A model generated the notes under the pieces. It did not search any database and had not been told where the DNA came from. It saw only the letters and a program-made list of their open reading frames with translations. Positions 7,154 through 14,064 of a stretch of DNA of 14,519 nt are shown piece by piece; the stretch's first letter is position 1; each line of letters starts with the position of its first letter. The position numbers were made by a program, and so were the translations under genes. Source of the stretch: an uncultured Blautia sp. (GTDB lineage: Bacteria > Bacillota > Clostridia > Lachnospirales > Lachnospiraceae). The stretch covers positions 1 to 14,519 of the forward strand of contig CAKRVX010000049.1 of the NCBI GenBank assembly GCA_934409175.1, in the 5' to 3' direction.

Positions 7154-8971
7154 ATGGCGAAGAAAATTGATTTTGATAAAGAAAAGAATAACAGAGATAA
7201 CAATTCCATTGAGGAAATTTTGCAAGCAGATTTTCCATTGCCAAAGCAGGCAGAAGATGCAAAAAACGCGGCATTTGCAAGAATCAGGAAAATGGCAATG
7301 AATCCGGAAAAGACAGAAAATGCAGAAATTACGGGTAAAGAGTCTTTAAAAGAAGACAGCAGTGAAATTGCAAGTCTGACAAGCATGAATAACAGTAAAG
7401 ATACTGAAAATATAAAGAATACAACTCCAAAATTAACTAAAAAGTCAGCAGTAAGTTACAGAAAGAAATCAGCAGGAGCAGCAAAAACGCACAGGAAATT
7501 CAAAGCAGTATACAAAACAGCTCTGGGCCTGACTGCCGCTACAGCAGTATTTTCAGCAGTGTGTATTACCAATCCTGCATTTGCAGAAAATATTCCTCTG
7601 GTTGGAAATGTATTTGAACAAATCGGCAATTCTCTGGGATTTTATGGGGATTATTCCCAGTATGCAAAACAGCTGACAGATGACACAGGAGATGCAAAGT
7701 ACCCAGATTCTGAAGGAAATGAGAATATCAGTAAAGATGCGAAAACTGATCAGGGTGAAAATCAGGACATAGCAGACAAGACAGCTGGTACGACAACAGA
7801 TAATGAATCTTACTGTAAAACGGTAAATGGAACGACCGTCACACTTTCAGAGGTATATTGCAATGAATTGGCAATGTATCTGTCCATGACAATCCATACA
7901 GAAGAAAAATTTCCGGATACTTTCATTAGTTCTGATGGAAAACCAAGTATTCGGTTCAGCTGGGATTCTACGGTAAAGTATGCCTACATGGATAAACCAA
8001 GTAATATTCATAATGCTTACCTGGATGGAAAAATGCTTGATGATAATACTTATGCAGGTGTTTTACGTATTCCAGTGGAAGACATGACAGTGGATGATGC
8101 GGGATGGGAAAAATTTTATGAAGTGCGCAATGCATTTTTTAAAGAAAAAGGTATTGATGTAGATTCCGAGAAATTTAGCTTTGATAATTTGGCTCAGGTA
8201 CTGGGTATGGAGGAATACAGTGATGAGAAACTCCCCGAAGTGGGGGGCCCGGCAATCAGTGATTATGTCAAAGATATCAAAGTACCTGATAAGTTCAGCA
8301 TGAATCTGGATTTGAAAGATATTTCCGGTACTCTTCCGGATGATCAGGATACCACTCCGGATATACCACAGGATCTGTGGGATGAATATAATCAGAAAAT
8401 GGAAGAGCATGGAATAAGCACAGATGATGCAGATTATGAGGGACTGACAGAAGAACAGAAGGAGCTGGAACATCAGTTTTTCAATGAGATGTGGAATGAG
8501 TATTATGAACGTTATCCTGAGGCAGCCAAAGGTGACAACAGTTATAACTCATGGACATTGAAAGGTGACTGGAAGTTTAGTGTGGATGTTGAAAAAAATA
8601 CTTCCGATACTGTTGAGAAGGATGTAAATGTAGTGGATGAAAACGGAGATGGTGTTATCTCTGTTACGAAAACACCTTTTGAGATCACTATGAAACTGCA
8701 GGATCCGGAAACAAAATATGTTGCTGTTATGCTGGATGCCAATGGAGATATCATGCCATATGGAGGGGTAGCAAACAGCGATGCTGACACATATGCAATA
8801 CAGGACAGAGATGTTTCCACAGTATATATCTACCTTTGTGACTACTATGAGTACATGGATGAGTTAAAGGGATATTATTATTCCGATGATTACGAAGAAA
8901 AAGCAAAGACCAAAACATTTCAACAGCTTCTGGACGAACGTGCAGTTGCAAGTGCGGAAGTACACTTTTGA
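7154..8971 (+). CDS. DUF4179-type transmembrane anti-sigma factor
   Basis: A 605-residue single-pass membrane protein. The cytosolic segment (1-118) contains a short helical motif (EEILQADFPLPKQAEDA) like those that bind ECF sigma factors in this family. One membrane helix lies near 119-142, followed by the DUF4179 hallmark NPAFAENIPLVGNVFEQIG (about 140-158). The rest, some 445 residues, is outside the cell and rich in Asp, Glu, Tyr and Trp, with no catalytic motif I recognise. It presumably holds the upstream sigma factor inactive until an envelope signal arrives. I use ATG 7154; a GTG at 7148, 1 nt after the sigma stop and 5 nt after AAAGGG, is a fair alternative, so the two genes are coupled. 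Its neighbour and domain layout make the role likely, but no anti-sigma activity is shown by sequence alone. No clear terminator follows. Confidence 0.82.
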   Translation: MAKKIDFDKEKNNRDNNSIEEILQADFPLPKQAEDAKNAAFARIRKMAMNPEKTENAEITGKESLKEDSSEIASLTSMNNSKDTENIKNTTPKLTKKSAVSYRKKSAGAAKTHRKFKAVYKTALGLTAATAVFSAVCITNPAFAENIPLVGNVFEQIGNSLGFYGDYSQYAKQLTDDTGDAKYPDSEGNENISKDAKTDQGENQDIADKTAGTTTDNESYCKTVNGTTVTLSEVYCNELAMYLSMTIHTEEKFPDTFISSDGKPSIRFSWDSTVKYAYMDKPSNIHNAYLDGKMLDDNTYAGVLRIPVEDMTVDDAGWEKFYEVRNAFFKEKGIDVDSEKFSFDNLAQVLGMEEYSDEKLPEVGGPAISDYVKDIKVPDKFSMNLDLKDISGTLPDDQDTTPDIPQDLWDEYNQKMEEHGISTDDADYEGLTEEQKELEHQFFNEMWNEYYERYPEAAKGDNSYNSWTLKGDWKFSVDVEKNTSDTVEKDVNVVDENGDGVISVTKTPFEITMKLQDPETKYVAVMLDANGDIMPYGGVANSDADTYAIQDRDVSTVYIYLCDYYEYMDELKGYYYSDDYEEKAKTKTFQQLLDERAVASAEVHF

Positions 8972-9011
8972 TTTTATAAACTGTCCCCTAAAAAAATATC
9001 AAAACTGGACA

Positions 9012-9040
9012 TTGCAATACAGCCACATATAACGTATGAT
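9012..9040 (+). promoter_or_regulatory. Sigma-A promoter for the ECF S-component gene
   Basis: TTGCAA (9012-9017), a 17-bp spacer and TATGAT (9035-9040) match five and five of six... consensus positions approximately, giving a leader of about 75 nt. Leaders of such transporter genes often carry riboswitches, but I could not fold this one into any class I know. Confidence 0.6.
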
Positions 9041-9045
9041 AACGT
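9030..9045 (+). repeat. Direct repeat TAACGT overlapping the -10 element
   Basis: TAACGT occurs at 9030-9035 and again at 9040-9045, one helical turn apart, on both sides of the -10 box. ACATAT (9025-9030) and ATATGT (9048-9053) form an inverted repeat around it. This is a plausible operator for a vitamin-sensing repressor, but no regulator is encoded nearby. Confidence 0.35.
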
Positions 9046-9119
9046 CGATATGTTGGTACGGTGAAATATTAAAGTAAAAACTTACCTCATATGAATGCAA
9101 TACGAGAGGGGACATTATT

Positions 9120-9734
9120 ATGAACACACAGAACAGCACAGTTACGAAACTGGCAGAGACAGCTCTGATGGCTGCATTATGTTACATATCCTTTACATTC
9201 CTGCAGATCAAGATCCCGGTACCGGGCGGTGATGCAACATCCATTCATATTGGAAATGCATTCTGCGTACTGGCAGCGCTTCTGCTGGGCGGTGTATACG
9301 GCGGACTTTCCGGAGCAATTGGAATGGGAATCGCAGACCTGATGGATCCTGTTTATTTTACAGGTGCACCGAAAACTTTTGTATTGAAATTTTGTATCGG
9401 TCTGATTACAGGCCTGGTAGCTCATAAGATTGCGAAGATCAATGAGAGCACAGATAAAGCCTATGTATTTAAATGGAGCGTGATCGCTTCTGTGGCAGGT
9501 CTGGCATTTAATGTAGTGGCAGATCCTATTGTAGGATATTTTTATAAGAAATATCTTCTGAATCAGGCACAGGAACTGGCAGAGGCACTTGCGAAAATGA
9601 GTGCAGCAGCAACATTGTTCAACGCAGTGGTTTCTGTAATTCTGGTAGCAGTGATCTATAATGCAGTACGTCCGGTACTGATCAGGAGCCATCTGCTTAC
9701 AGTTACTAATAAGAAAAAAGAACAAACAGTATAA
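9120..9734 (+). CDS. ECF transporter S component (substrate-binding membrane subunit)
   Basis: A 204-residue protein with about six membrane helices, the size and shape of energy-coupling factor S components. Helix 1 carries an AxxxA motif (A15 to A19 in ETALMAAL), the usual contact site for EcfT. The block KIPVPGGDATSIHIGNA followed by LLLGGVYGGLSGAIG and ADLMDP is typical of the HmpT/YpaA-like branch. Such proteins bind a vitamin or precursor and import it using a shared EcfA-A'-T module, which is not encoded here, so this is a group II (unlinked) S component. The substrate cannot be told from sequence; pyridoxine or thiamine-precursor uptake are guesses only. A GAGAGGGG ribosome binding site ends 8 nt before the ATG. 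It has its own promoter and a strong terminator. It could also share transcripts with the anti-sigma gene 148 bp upstream, as no terminator lies between. Confidence 0.86.
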   Translation: MNTQNSTVTKLAETALMAALCYISFTFLQIKIPVPGGDATSIHIGNAFCVLAALLLGGVYGGLSGAIGMGIADLMDPVYFTGAPKTFVLKFCIGLITGLVAHKIAKINESTDKAYVFKWSVIASVAGLAFNVVADPIVGYFYKKYLLNQAQELAEALAKMSAAATLFNAVVSVILVAVIYNAVRPVLIRSHLLTVTNKKKEQTV

Positions 9735-9745
9735 AATTAAAATAT

Positions 9746-9789
9746 AAAAAGCATTTCAGATTGTGAGATAATAATCTGAAATGCTTTTT
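9746..9789. terminator. Bidirectional rho-independent terminator
   Basis: A perfect 17-bp stem, 9746-9762 with 9773-9789, encloses a 10-base loop (GTGAGATAAT). The 5' arm starts with A residues and the 3' arm ends in T residues, so it can stop transcription in both directions. It sits between the S-component gene and the minus-strand AraC gene, which converge here. Confidence 0.92.
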
Positions 9790-9816
9790 TATGTGGCAGG
9801 AATATCCCGCAGAATT

Positions 9817-10695
9817 CTATTTTTCTATTGTGGGGAATGTTATTGCTGGTTTCTGATAATTCCTGCGGATCTGTGTAGGTGTGGCGCCAAAATGTTCCTG
9901 GAACATCCTGCGGAATAACTTATAATTGGTAAATCCGTGTCGTTCCAGGATTGTATGGACAGAATCCGTAGTGGAAATCAGATCTCTATAAATAAAAGAA
10001 AGACGGTATTCATTCTGATATTCCAGGAAAGTAACCCCCATTCTTTTTTTAAAAAAACGGCAGAAATAACCGGTCTGCAGATATGCGATTTGTGAAATCT
10101 CAGACAGAGAAATAGGGTGCTGATAGTTATCTGCGATATATTTTAAAACCAGATTCAGTCTGTCCAGATCTTTTTTCTTTTGGCTCAAGTCACTTTGAAA
10201 TACCTGTATACTGAAATTGTGGTACAGCTGAAACAGCAGTTAGAAGATCAGACTGTTAAAGCGCATGATAAATCCATCCGGGCGTATATCGTCAATGATC
10301 TGCATTTGTTCCAGAGTAGTACGGAGCATGGCAAGTTTGGTTTTTTTTATGGGATCATTGGTGTTATGATCCCAGATAAACAGAAGTTGTTGAATATTTG
10401 GAATATATTTTTCAATAAAGTCCAGAGGAATCTGTAATACGATGGCCTGATTGGGAGAAGTGCATTTGGTGGAATGGAGCACATTTGCATTGATCAGAAT
10501 GCAGTCTTCCGGGTAAATAGTAAAACTTCTGGATTCCACAGTCACATCCAGAGAGCCTTCCTGCATGTAAATGATCTCTATAGCCCGATGCCAGTGTGTT
10601 GGAATATAACTGCCCGGATCTATGGAAGTATAGAATTTTACATTTGTAACTGCAGACACATCTATGATTTCATAAGAAATTTCTCTTTTTTTCAT
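9817..10695 (-). pseudogene. AraC-family regulator interrupted by an in-frame TAA
   Basis: Read on the minus strand from ATG 10695-10693 (GGAGG 8 nt upstream; an ATG at 10701 is too close to it), one frame encodes a full-length AraC regulator of about 292 codons, broken only by TAA at codon 152 (10242-10240). The first half is a cupin sugar-sensing domain (THWHRAIEIIYMQEGSLDV). After the stop the same frame continues LLFQLYHNFSIQ and then both helix-turn-helix motifs of the DNA-binding domain (ISLSEISQIAYLQTGYFCRF; ERHGFTNYKLFRRMFQEHFG), ending in TAG at 9817. No frameshift is needed. A TTG at 10188 could restart the DNA-binding half but has no good ribosome binding site. The gene is divergent from the xylo-oligosaccharide operon and was probably its regulator. 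Nonsense mutation, readthrough and a base-call error are all possible. Confidence 0.85.
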
Positions 10696-10726
10696 AACCA
10701 TTTCCTCCTTTCAGATCTTCTGTTTT

Positions 10727-10756
10727 ATCATACCATATTATTGCAAAAAATCGCAA
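10727..10756 (-). promoter_or_regulatory. Candidate promoter of the AraC-family gene
   Basis: On the minus strand TTGCGA (10756-10751), 18 bp, then TATGAT (10732-10727). The leader to the ATG at 10695 would be about 25 nt and includes the AAAGGAGG site. A 4-bp inverted repeat TTGC/GCAA (10741-10756) spans the -35. Confidence 0.45.
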
Positions 10757-10766
10757 CAGGAGAATA

Positions 10767-10795
10767 TTGACCTATATATTCGTGTTTATTATACC
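10767..10795 (+). promoter_or_regulatory. Candidate promoter of the xylo-oligosaccharide operon
   Basis: TTGACC (10767-10772), 17 bp, then TATACC (10790-10795). It lies back to back with the AraC promoter. A second possible start uses the perfect TATAAT at 10822-10827, which lacks a -35 and would need an activator. Confidence 0.4.
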
Positions 10796-10813
10796 TAATA
10801 TATGGGAAAAGCG

Positions 10814-10833
10814 TATGCTAATATAATAGCATA
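10814..10833 (+). repeat. Inverted repeat enclosing a perfect -10 box, possible operator
   Basis: TATGCTA (10814-10820) and TAGCATA (10827-10833) form a perfect 7-bp inverted repeat with ATATAA between them. A TATAAT box (10822-10827) lies within it. Bound protein would cover the polymerase site, so repression is the simplest reading; it is not the direct-repeat form expected for AraC proteins. Confidence 0.45.
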
Positions 10834-10845
10834 AAACAAAGCACC

Positions 10846-10905
10846 ATGGCCGTGTGTGAACAGATAAGGAAAGATAAAAAAAAGGGAGAGGTATCTGACA
10901 AATGA
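10846..10905 (+). other. Possible 19-codon leader ORF overlapping the symporter start
   Basis: ATG 10846 opens a short frame starting MAVCEQIRKD whose TGA (10903-10905) overlaps the symporter ATG (10902-10904) as ATGA, the classic coupled stop-start. No ribosome binding site precedes it and the peptide is Lys-rich because it crosses the symporter's purine-rich ribosome binding site. It may be chance. Confidence 0.2.
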
Positions 10906-12272
10906 ATCAAAAGAGCAAATTGACCTTTGGGAAAATCTTTGAACGTTTTTCCTATGGATGTGGAGATTTCGGATGTAATATTATTTATACTGCAATGTCT
11001 GCATTTCTGTTATTCTACTATACAGACTACGCAAATGTAAGCGCAATGGCGGTAGGAACCATTATGATGGTTTCACGAATTTTCGATGGTGTCAGTGATA
11101 TCATCATGGGTGTGATCGTAGACAGAACCAAGTCGAAATATGGTAAAGCAAGGCCATGGATACTGCGTATGTGTATTCCGTTTGCAGTTTCTGGTATTCT
11201 GCTGTTTTCAGTTCCAACTTCATGGGCAGCAACACCGAAGCTGGTATACGTATTTATTACATACAATCTGGTATCTACAGTAATCTATACAGCAATTAAC
11301 GTACCATATTCTGCATTGAACGCACTGATGACACAGGATCCATATGAAAGATCTGTACTCAGTATTTTCAGAAATCTTCTGGCTACAGCCGGAACACTGA
11401 CGATCAATACTTTTACATTACCACTGGTTGAGCATTTCGGAAATAATGCTTCCGCGTGGACCAAGACTTTCGTGGTATTTGGTTTTGTAGCAATCGCAGC
11501 ATTCCTTTTTACATTTTTTGGTACAAAAGAACGTGTAAGAGCAGCAGAAAGCGAAGAAACCGGCAAACAGGAAGATGTACCTTTTGTAACAGGTATCAAA
11601 GCACTGTTTAAAAACAAGTACTGGATCATGATGACTTGTATGCTTGCACTTTTCTTCCTGATGTATTCCGTAAATGGCGGTGCAACGGTATATTATGCAA
11701 AAGATATTCTGGGTGATAAAAACCTGGTAAGTACTATTAACGGTATCTTTAATATCGTACAGATCTGCGGTATGTTCTTTATTGCGATGCTGGTAAAGAA
11801 ATACGGAAAGAGAAATGTATTTGCATTGGGTCTTGTACTTGATATCATCGGAATGCTTGTACTGAATTTCTCAGGCGGTTCCATGGCAGTTATTGTAGTT
11901 TCCAGTGTGATCCGCGGAATTGGTAATGCCTGTGGTGGGGCTACCATGTGGGCAATGGTTTCTGATACGATCGACTATGGTGAATGGAAAACAGGTTATC
12001 GTACAGAAGGTCTTGTAAACAGTGCCTGCAGCTTCGGTTATAAGATTGGTAACGGTATCGGTTCTGCGCTTCTGGGTCTGATCCTGGAAATCGGCGGTTA
12101 TGTGGGAACAGCAGCAGTTCAGACAGAATCTGCTCTGACATCCATCAAAGTATGTTTCGTATGGATTCCGATCATCGTTTATGCATGTGGACTTGTTATC
12201 ATGAAATTCTACAACCTTGACAAAGAATTTGACGGTATTATCGATGATCTGAAAAAACGTGCGAATCACTAA
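10902..12272 (+). CDS. GPH-family (glycoside-pentoside-hexuronide) sugar:cation symporter, XynP-like
   Basis: A 456-residue membrane protein with about twelve helices of the GPH branch of the major facilitator superfamily. The family motif after helix 2 is present: RIFDGVSDIIMG followed by DRTKSKYGKARPW (74-86). Near the N-terminus GDFGCNIIYT (21-30) is also typical; a central hydrophilic loop (about 208-226) and the repeat-like DTIDYGEWKTGYRTEG in the second half fit. Members import xylosides, melibiose, glucuronides and similar sugars with H+ or Na+. The beta-xylosidase gene 14 bp downstream makes xylo-oligosaccharides the likely cargo, the same order as Bacillus subtilis xynP-xynB. GGGAGAGG (10884-10891) lies 10 nt before the ATG. 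A divergent, now interrupted, AraC gene lies upstream. The family is certain; the substrate is inferred from context. Confidence 0.92.
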   Translation: MNQKSKLTFGKIFERFSYGCGDFGCNIIYTAMSAFLLFYYTDYANVSAMAVGTIMMVSRIFDGVSDIIMGVIVDRTKSKYGKARPWILRMCIPFAVSGILLFSVPTSWAATPKLVYVFITYNLVSTVIYTAINVPYSALNALMTQDPYERSVLSIFRNLLATAGTLTINTFTLPLVEHFGNNASAWTKTFVVFGFVAIAAFLFTFFGTKERVRAAESEETGKQEDVPFVTGIKALFKNKYWIMMTCMLALFFLMYSVNGGATVYYAKDILGDKNLVSTINGIFNIVQICGMFFIAMLVKKYGKRNVFALGLVLDIIGMLVLNFSGGSMAVIVVSSVIRGIGNACGGATMWAMVSDTIDYGEWKTGYRTEGLVNSACSFGYKIGNGIGSALLGLILEIGGYVGTAAVQTESALTSIKVCFVWIPIIVYACGLVIMKFYNLDKEFDGIIDDLKKRANH

Positions 12273-12286
12273 AGGAGGAAAGTGAA

Positions 12287-13933
12287 ATGATCCAGAACCC
12301 GATACTTCCAGGTTTCAACCCTGATCCGTGCATCTGCAGAAAAGGGGATGACTATTATCTTGCAGTTTCTACTTTTGAATGGTTTCCGGGGATCCCGGTC
12401 TACCATTCCAGAGATTTGAAGAACTGGGAATTATATACACATGTACTGACAGACGATGAAAAAGTGGATCTGAAAAAACTTCCAAGTGCAAAAGGAATCT
12501 GGGCACCGTGCCTGACTTACTGCCAGGAAGAAGATATGTTCTATGTAGTTTACGGAGTCATGAATTCCATGAATGCCAGATATTTCGATGTAGACAATTT
12601 CATGATCTGTGCAAAGGATATCAAAGGACCATGGAGCGAGCCTGTATACCTCCATTCTTCCGGCTTTGATGCCTCCATGTTCCATGATACAAACGGAAAG
12701 AAATATATCGTGTCCCTGGAATGGGAAACAAGAGAAGGATATGAGAAACCAGGTGCCATCTGCATGGTAGAATATGATCCTGAGAAGAAAGAAATTGTAG
12801 GATATCCGAAACGGATCTGGCGTGGCGGTACAGACAGAGGATGTATCGAAGCCCCTCATCTGACCAAACGCGGCGAGTACTATTACATCATGTGCGCTGA
12901 GGGTGGTACAGGTTATAACCACTGCGTTACAATGGGACGTTCCAAAAACGTCTGGGGGCCATATGAAAAAGATCCTAAGAATCCCATCGTAACCAGCGTA
13001 CCTGGGGAATCTTACGAGAGACAGGATCCGGATCATCTGAAACCGAAATATTATAATCCGGAATCCATTTTACAGAAATCCGGTCATGGAAGTTATGTGG
13101 AACTTCCTACGGGAGAAGTATATCTGGTCCATCTCTGTGCACGGCCATTTGTGCCGGAACTTCGCTGCACACTGGGACGTGAGACTGCCATTCAGAAAAT
13201 GATGTGGACAGAGGATAACTGGCTTCGTATGGCTGATGGAAGTAATCTGGCGAAAATGGAAGTGCCGGAAAGCTCCCTTCCCGAATATCCGGTAGAAAAG
13301 ACTCCGGATTTCGATGATTTCGACGAGGATGAGCTTGGAAACTTTTATTATTCTCCAAGGATTATGCCGGAGAGATTTGCAGATGTAAAAGCACGTAAGG
13401 GATATGTAAGACTTCGTGGACAGGAATCCAGAACTTCTTTAAATAAAGTAAGTATTCTTGCCAGAAAGCTTACCAGCGTATATGCAAGGATCACTACAAA
13501 AATGGAATTCGTGCCGGAAGTACATCAGCACAGTGCAGGTTTGATCCTTTATTACGACAACATGAACTATATCAACCTTCGTAAATATTACAGTGAAACA
13601 CTGGGTCAGAGCGCATTATCTATTATTCATCTGGAAAATGGAGTAAAAACAGAGTTTTTGAACACCAGAATTCCTGTGGAAGATAAACCAATCTATCTGA
13701 GACTTTATATTGAAGGACGTAAATCCTGGTTCGAGTGGAGCTATGACGGCGAAAATTATGAGAAGATCGGAAGAATCTTTGACACCACCAGATTTTCTGA
13801 TGAATACTGTAAATACGGCGAATTCACCGGAACCATGGTAGGAATCACCTGTGCAGACCGTGTACTTCATAAGAAATGTGCAGATTTCGATTTCTTTGAA
13901 TATAAAGCAGATGAAAGTCGTCAGGTTGAGTAA
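12287..13933 (+). CDS. xynB: GH43 beta-xylosidase (xylan 1,4-beta-xylosidase)
   Basis: A 548-residue cytoplasmic enzyme without a signal peptide, close in length to Bacillus XynB and Selenomonas SXA. The five-blade propeller domain (1 to about 320) starts with NPILPGFNPDP; likely catalytic residues are Asp13 (base), Asp128 (in SGFDASMF) and Glu188 (acid, in CIEAPHL). A C-terminal beta-sandwich domain follows (about 345-540), as in subfamily 11 of GH43. It should remove xylose from the non-reducing end of imported xylo-oligosaccharides; side activity on arabinosides is common in this family. AAAGGAGGAAA begins at the symporter stop codon, and only 14 bp separate the genes, so they are cotranscribed. 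No terminator follows before the GH13 gene. Confidence in family and subfamily is high, in exact substrate moderate. Confidence 0.92.
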   Translation: MIQNPILPGFNPDPCICRKGDDYYLAVSTFEWFPGIPVYHSRDLKNWELYTHVLTDDEKVDLKKLPSAKGIWAPCLTYCQEEDMFYVVYGVMNSMNARYFDVDNFMICAKDIKGPWSEPVYLHSSGFDASMFHDTNGKKYIVSLEWETREGYEKPGAICMVEYDPEKKEIVGYPKRIWRGGTDRGCIEAPHLTKRGEYYYIMCAEGGTGYNHCVTMGRSKNVWGPYEKDPKNPIVTSVPGESYERQDPDHLKPKYYNPESILQKSGHGSYVELPTGEVYLVHLCARPFVPELRCTLGRETAIQKMMWTEDNWLRMADGSNLAKMEVPESSLPEYPVEKTPDFDDFDEDELGNFYYSPRIMPERFADVKARKGYVRLRGQESRTSLNKVSILARKLTSVYARITTKMEFVPEVHQHSAGLILYYDNMNYINLRKYYSETLGQSALSIIHLENGVKTEFLNTRIPVEDKPIYLRLYIEGRKSWFEWSYDGENYEKIGRIFDTTRFSDEYCKYGEFTGTMVGITCADRVLHKKCADFDFFEYKADESRQVE

Positions 13934-13960
13934 AATTTAAGTAGATATGTCTGTGTAACA

Positions 13961-13991
13961 ATGTCAAAATAATAGACAAACATGTCAAAAT
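13961..13991 (+). repeat. Direct repeats ATGTCAAAAT spaced 21 bp, probable operator
   Basis: ATGTCAAAAT occurs at 13961-13970 and 13982-13991, 21 bp start to start, two helical turns. GACA at 13975-13978 adds an inverted half to the first copy. Two same-direction sites on one DNA face just upstream of a -35 region is the usual arrangement for AraC-family activators. Confidence 0.6.
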
Positions 13992-13996
13992 TAGGG

Positions 13997-14025
13997 TGGA
14001 GATTTCTGAGATATAGCAATATAAT
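13997..14025 (+). promoter_or_regulatory. Candidate activator-dependent promoter of the GH13 gene
   Basis: A perfect TATAAT (14020-14025) lies 17 bp after a weak TGGAGA (13997-14002). A weak -35 directly downstream of the paired repeats at 13961-13991 fits a promoter needing an activator. The leader would be about 33 nt. Confidence 0.5.
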
Positions 14026-14064
14026 CAAATCAGTGTGAAAATTAATTTAAGGAGGATTTTTACA

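Noticed and set aside
8949..8971. Small hairpin at the end of the anti-sigma gene as a terminator
   Set aside because: Only a 5-bp stem with an 8-base loop and a broken T-run; too weak to call.
9041..9119. Riboswitch in the leader of the S-component gene
   Set aside because: Expected for such genes, but I found no long pairing or conserved core of the TPP, FMN, preQ1 or THF classes; only a 4-bp stem near 9073-9084.
9177..9725. 182-codon open frame on the minus strand across the S-component gene
   Set aside because: Antisense shadow of a clear membrane protein; the translation is Cys-rich and low in family-like features.
9817..10188. DNA-binding half of the AraC protein as an independent gene
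   Set aside because: It begins at a TTG without a ribosome binding site and its frame continues upstream to the TAA, so it is better read as the rest of one interrupted gene.
10180..10770. Two plus-strand open frames (10180-10437 and 10474-10770) opposite the AraC gene
   Set aside because: They lie antisense to the AraC coding frame, lack ribosome binding sites and show no family-like sequence.
12431..13036. 201-codon minus-strand open frame inside the GH43 gene
   Set aside because: Antisense to the conserved catalytic domain; no start signal.
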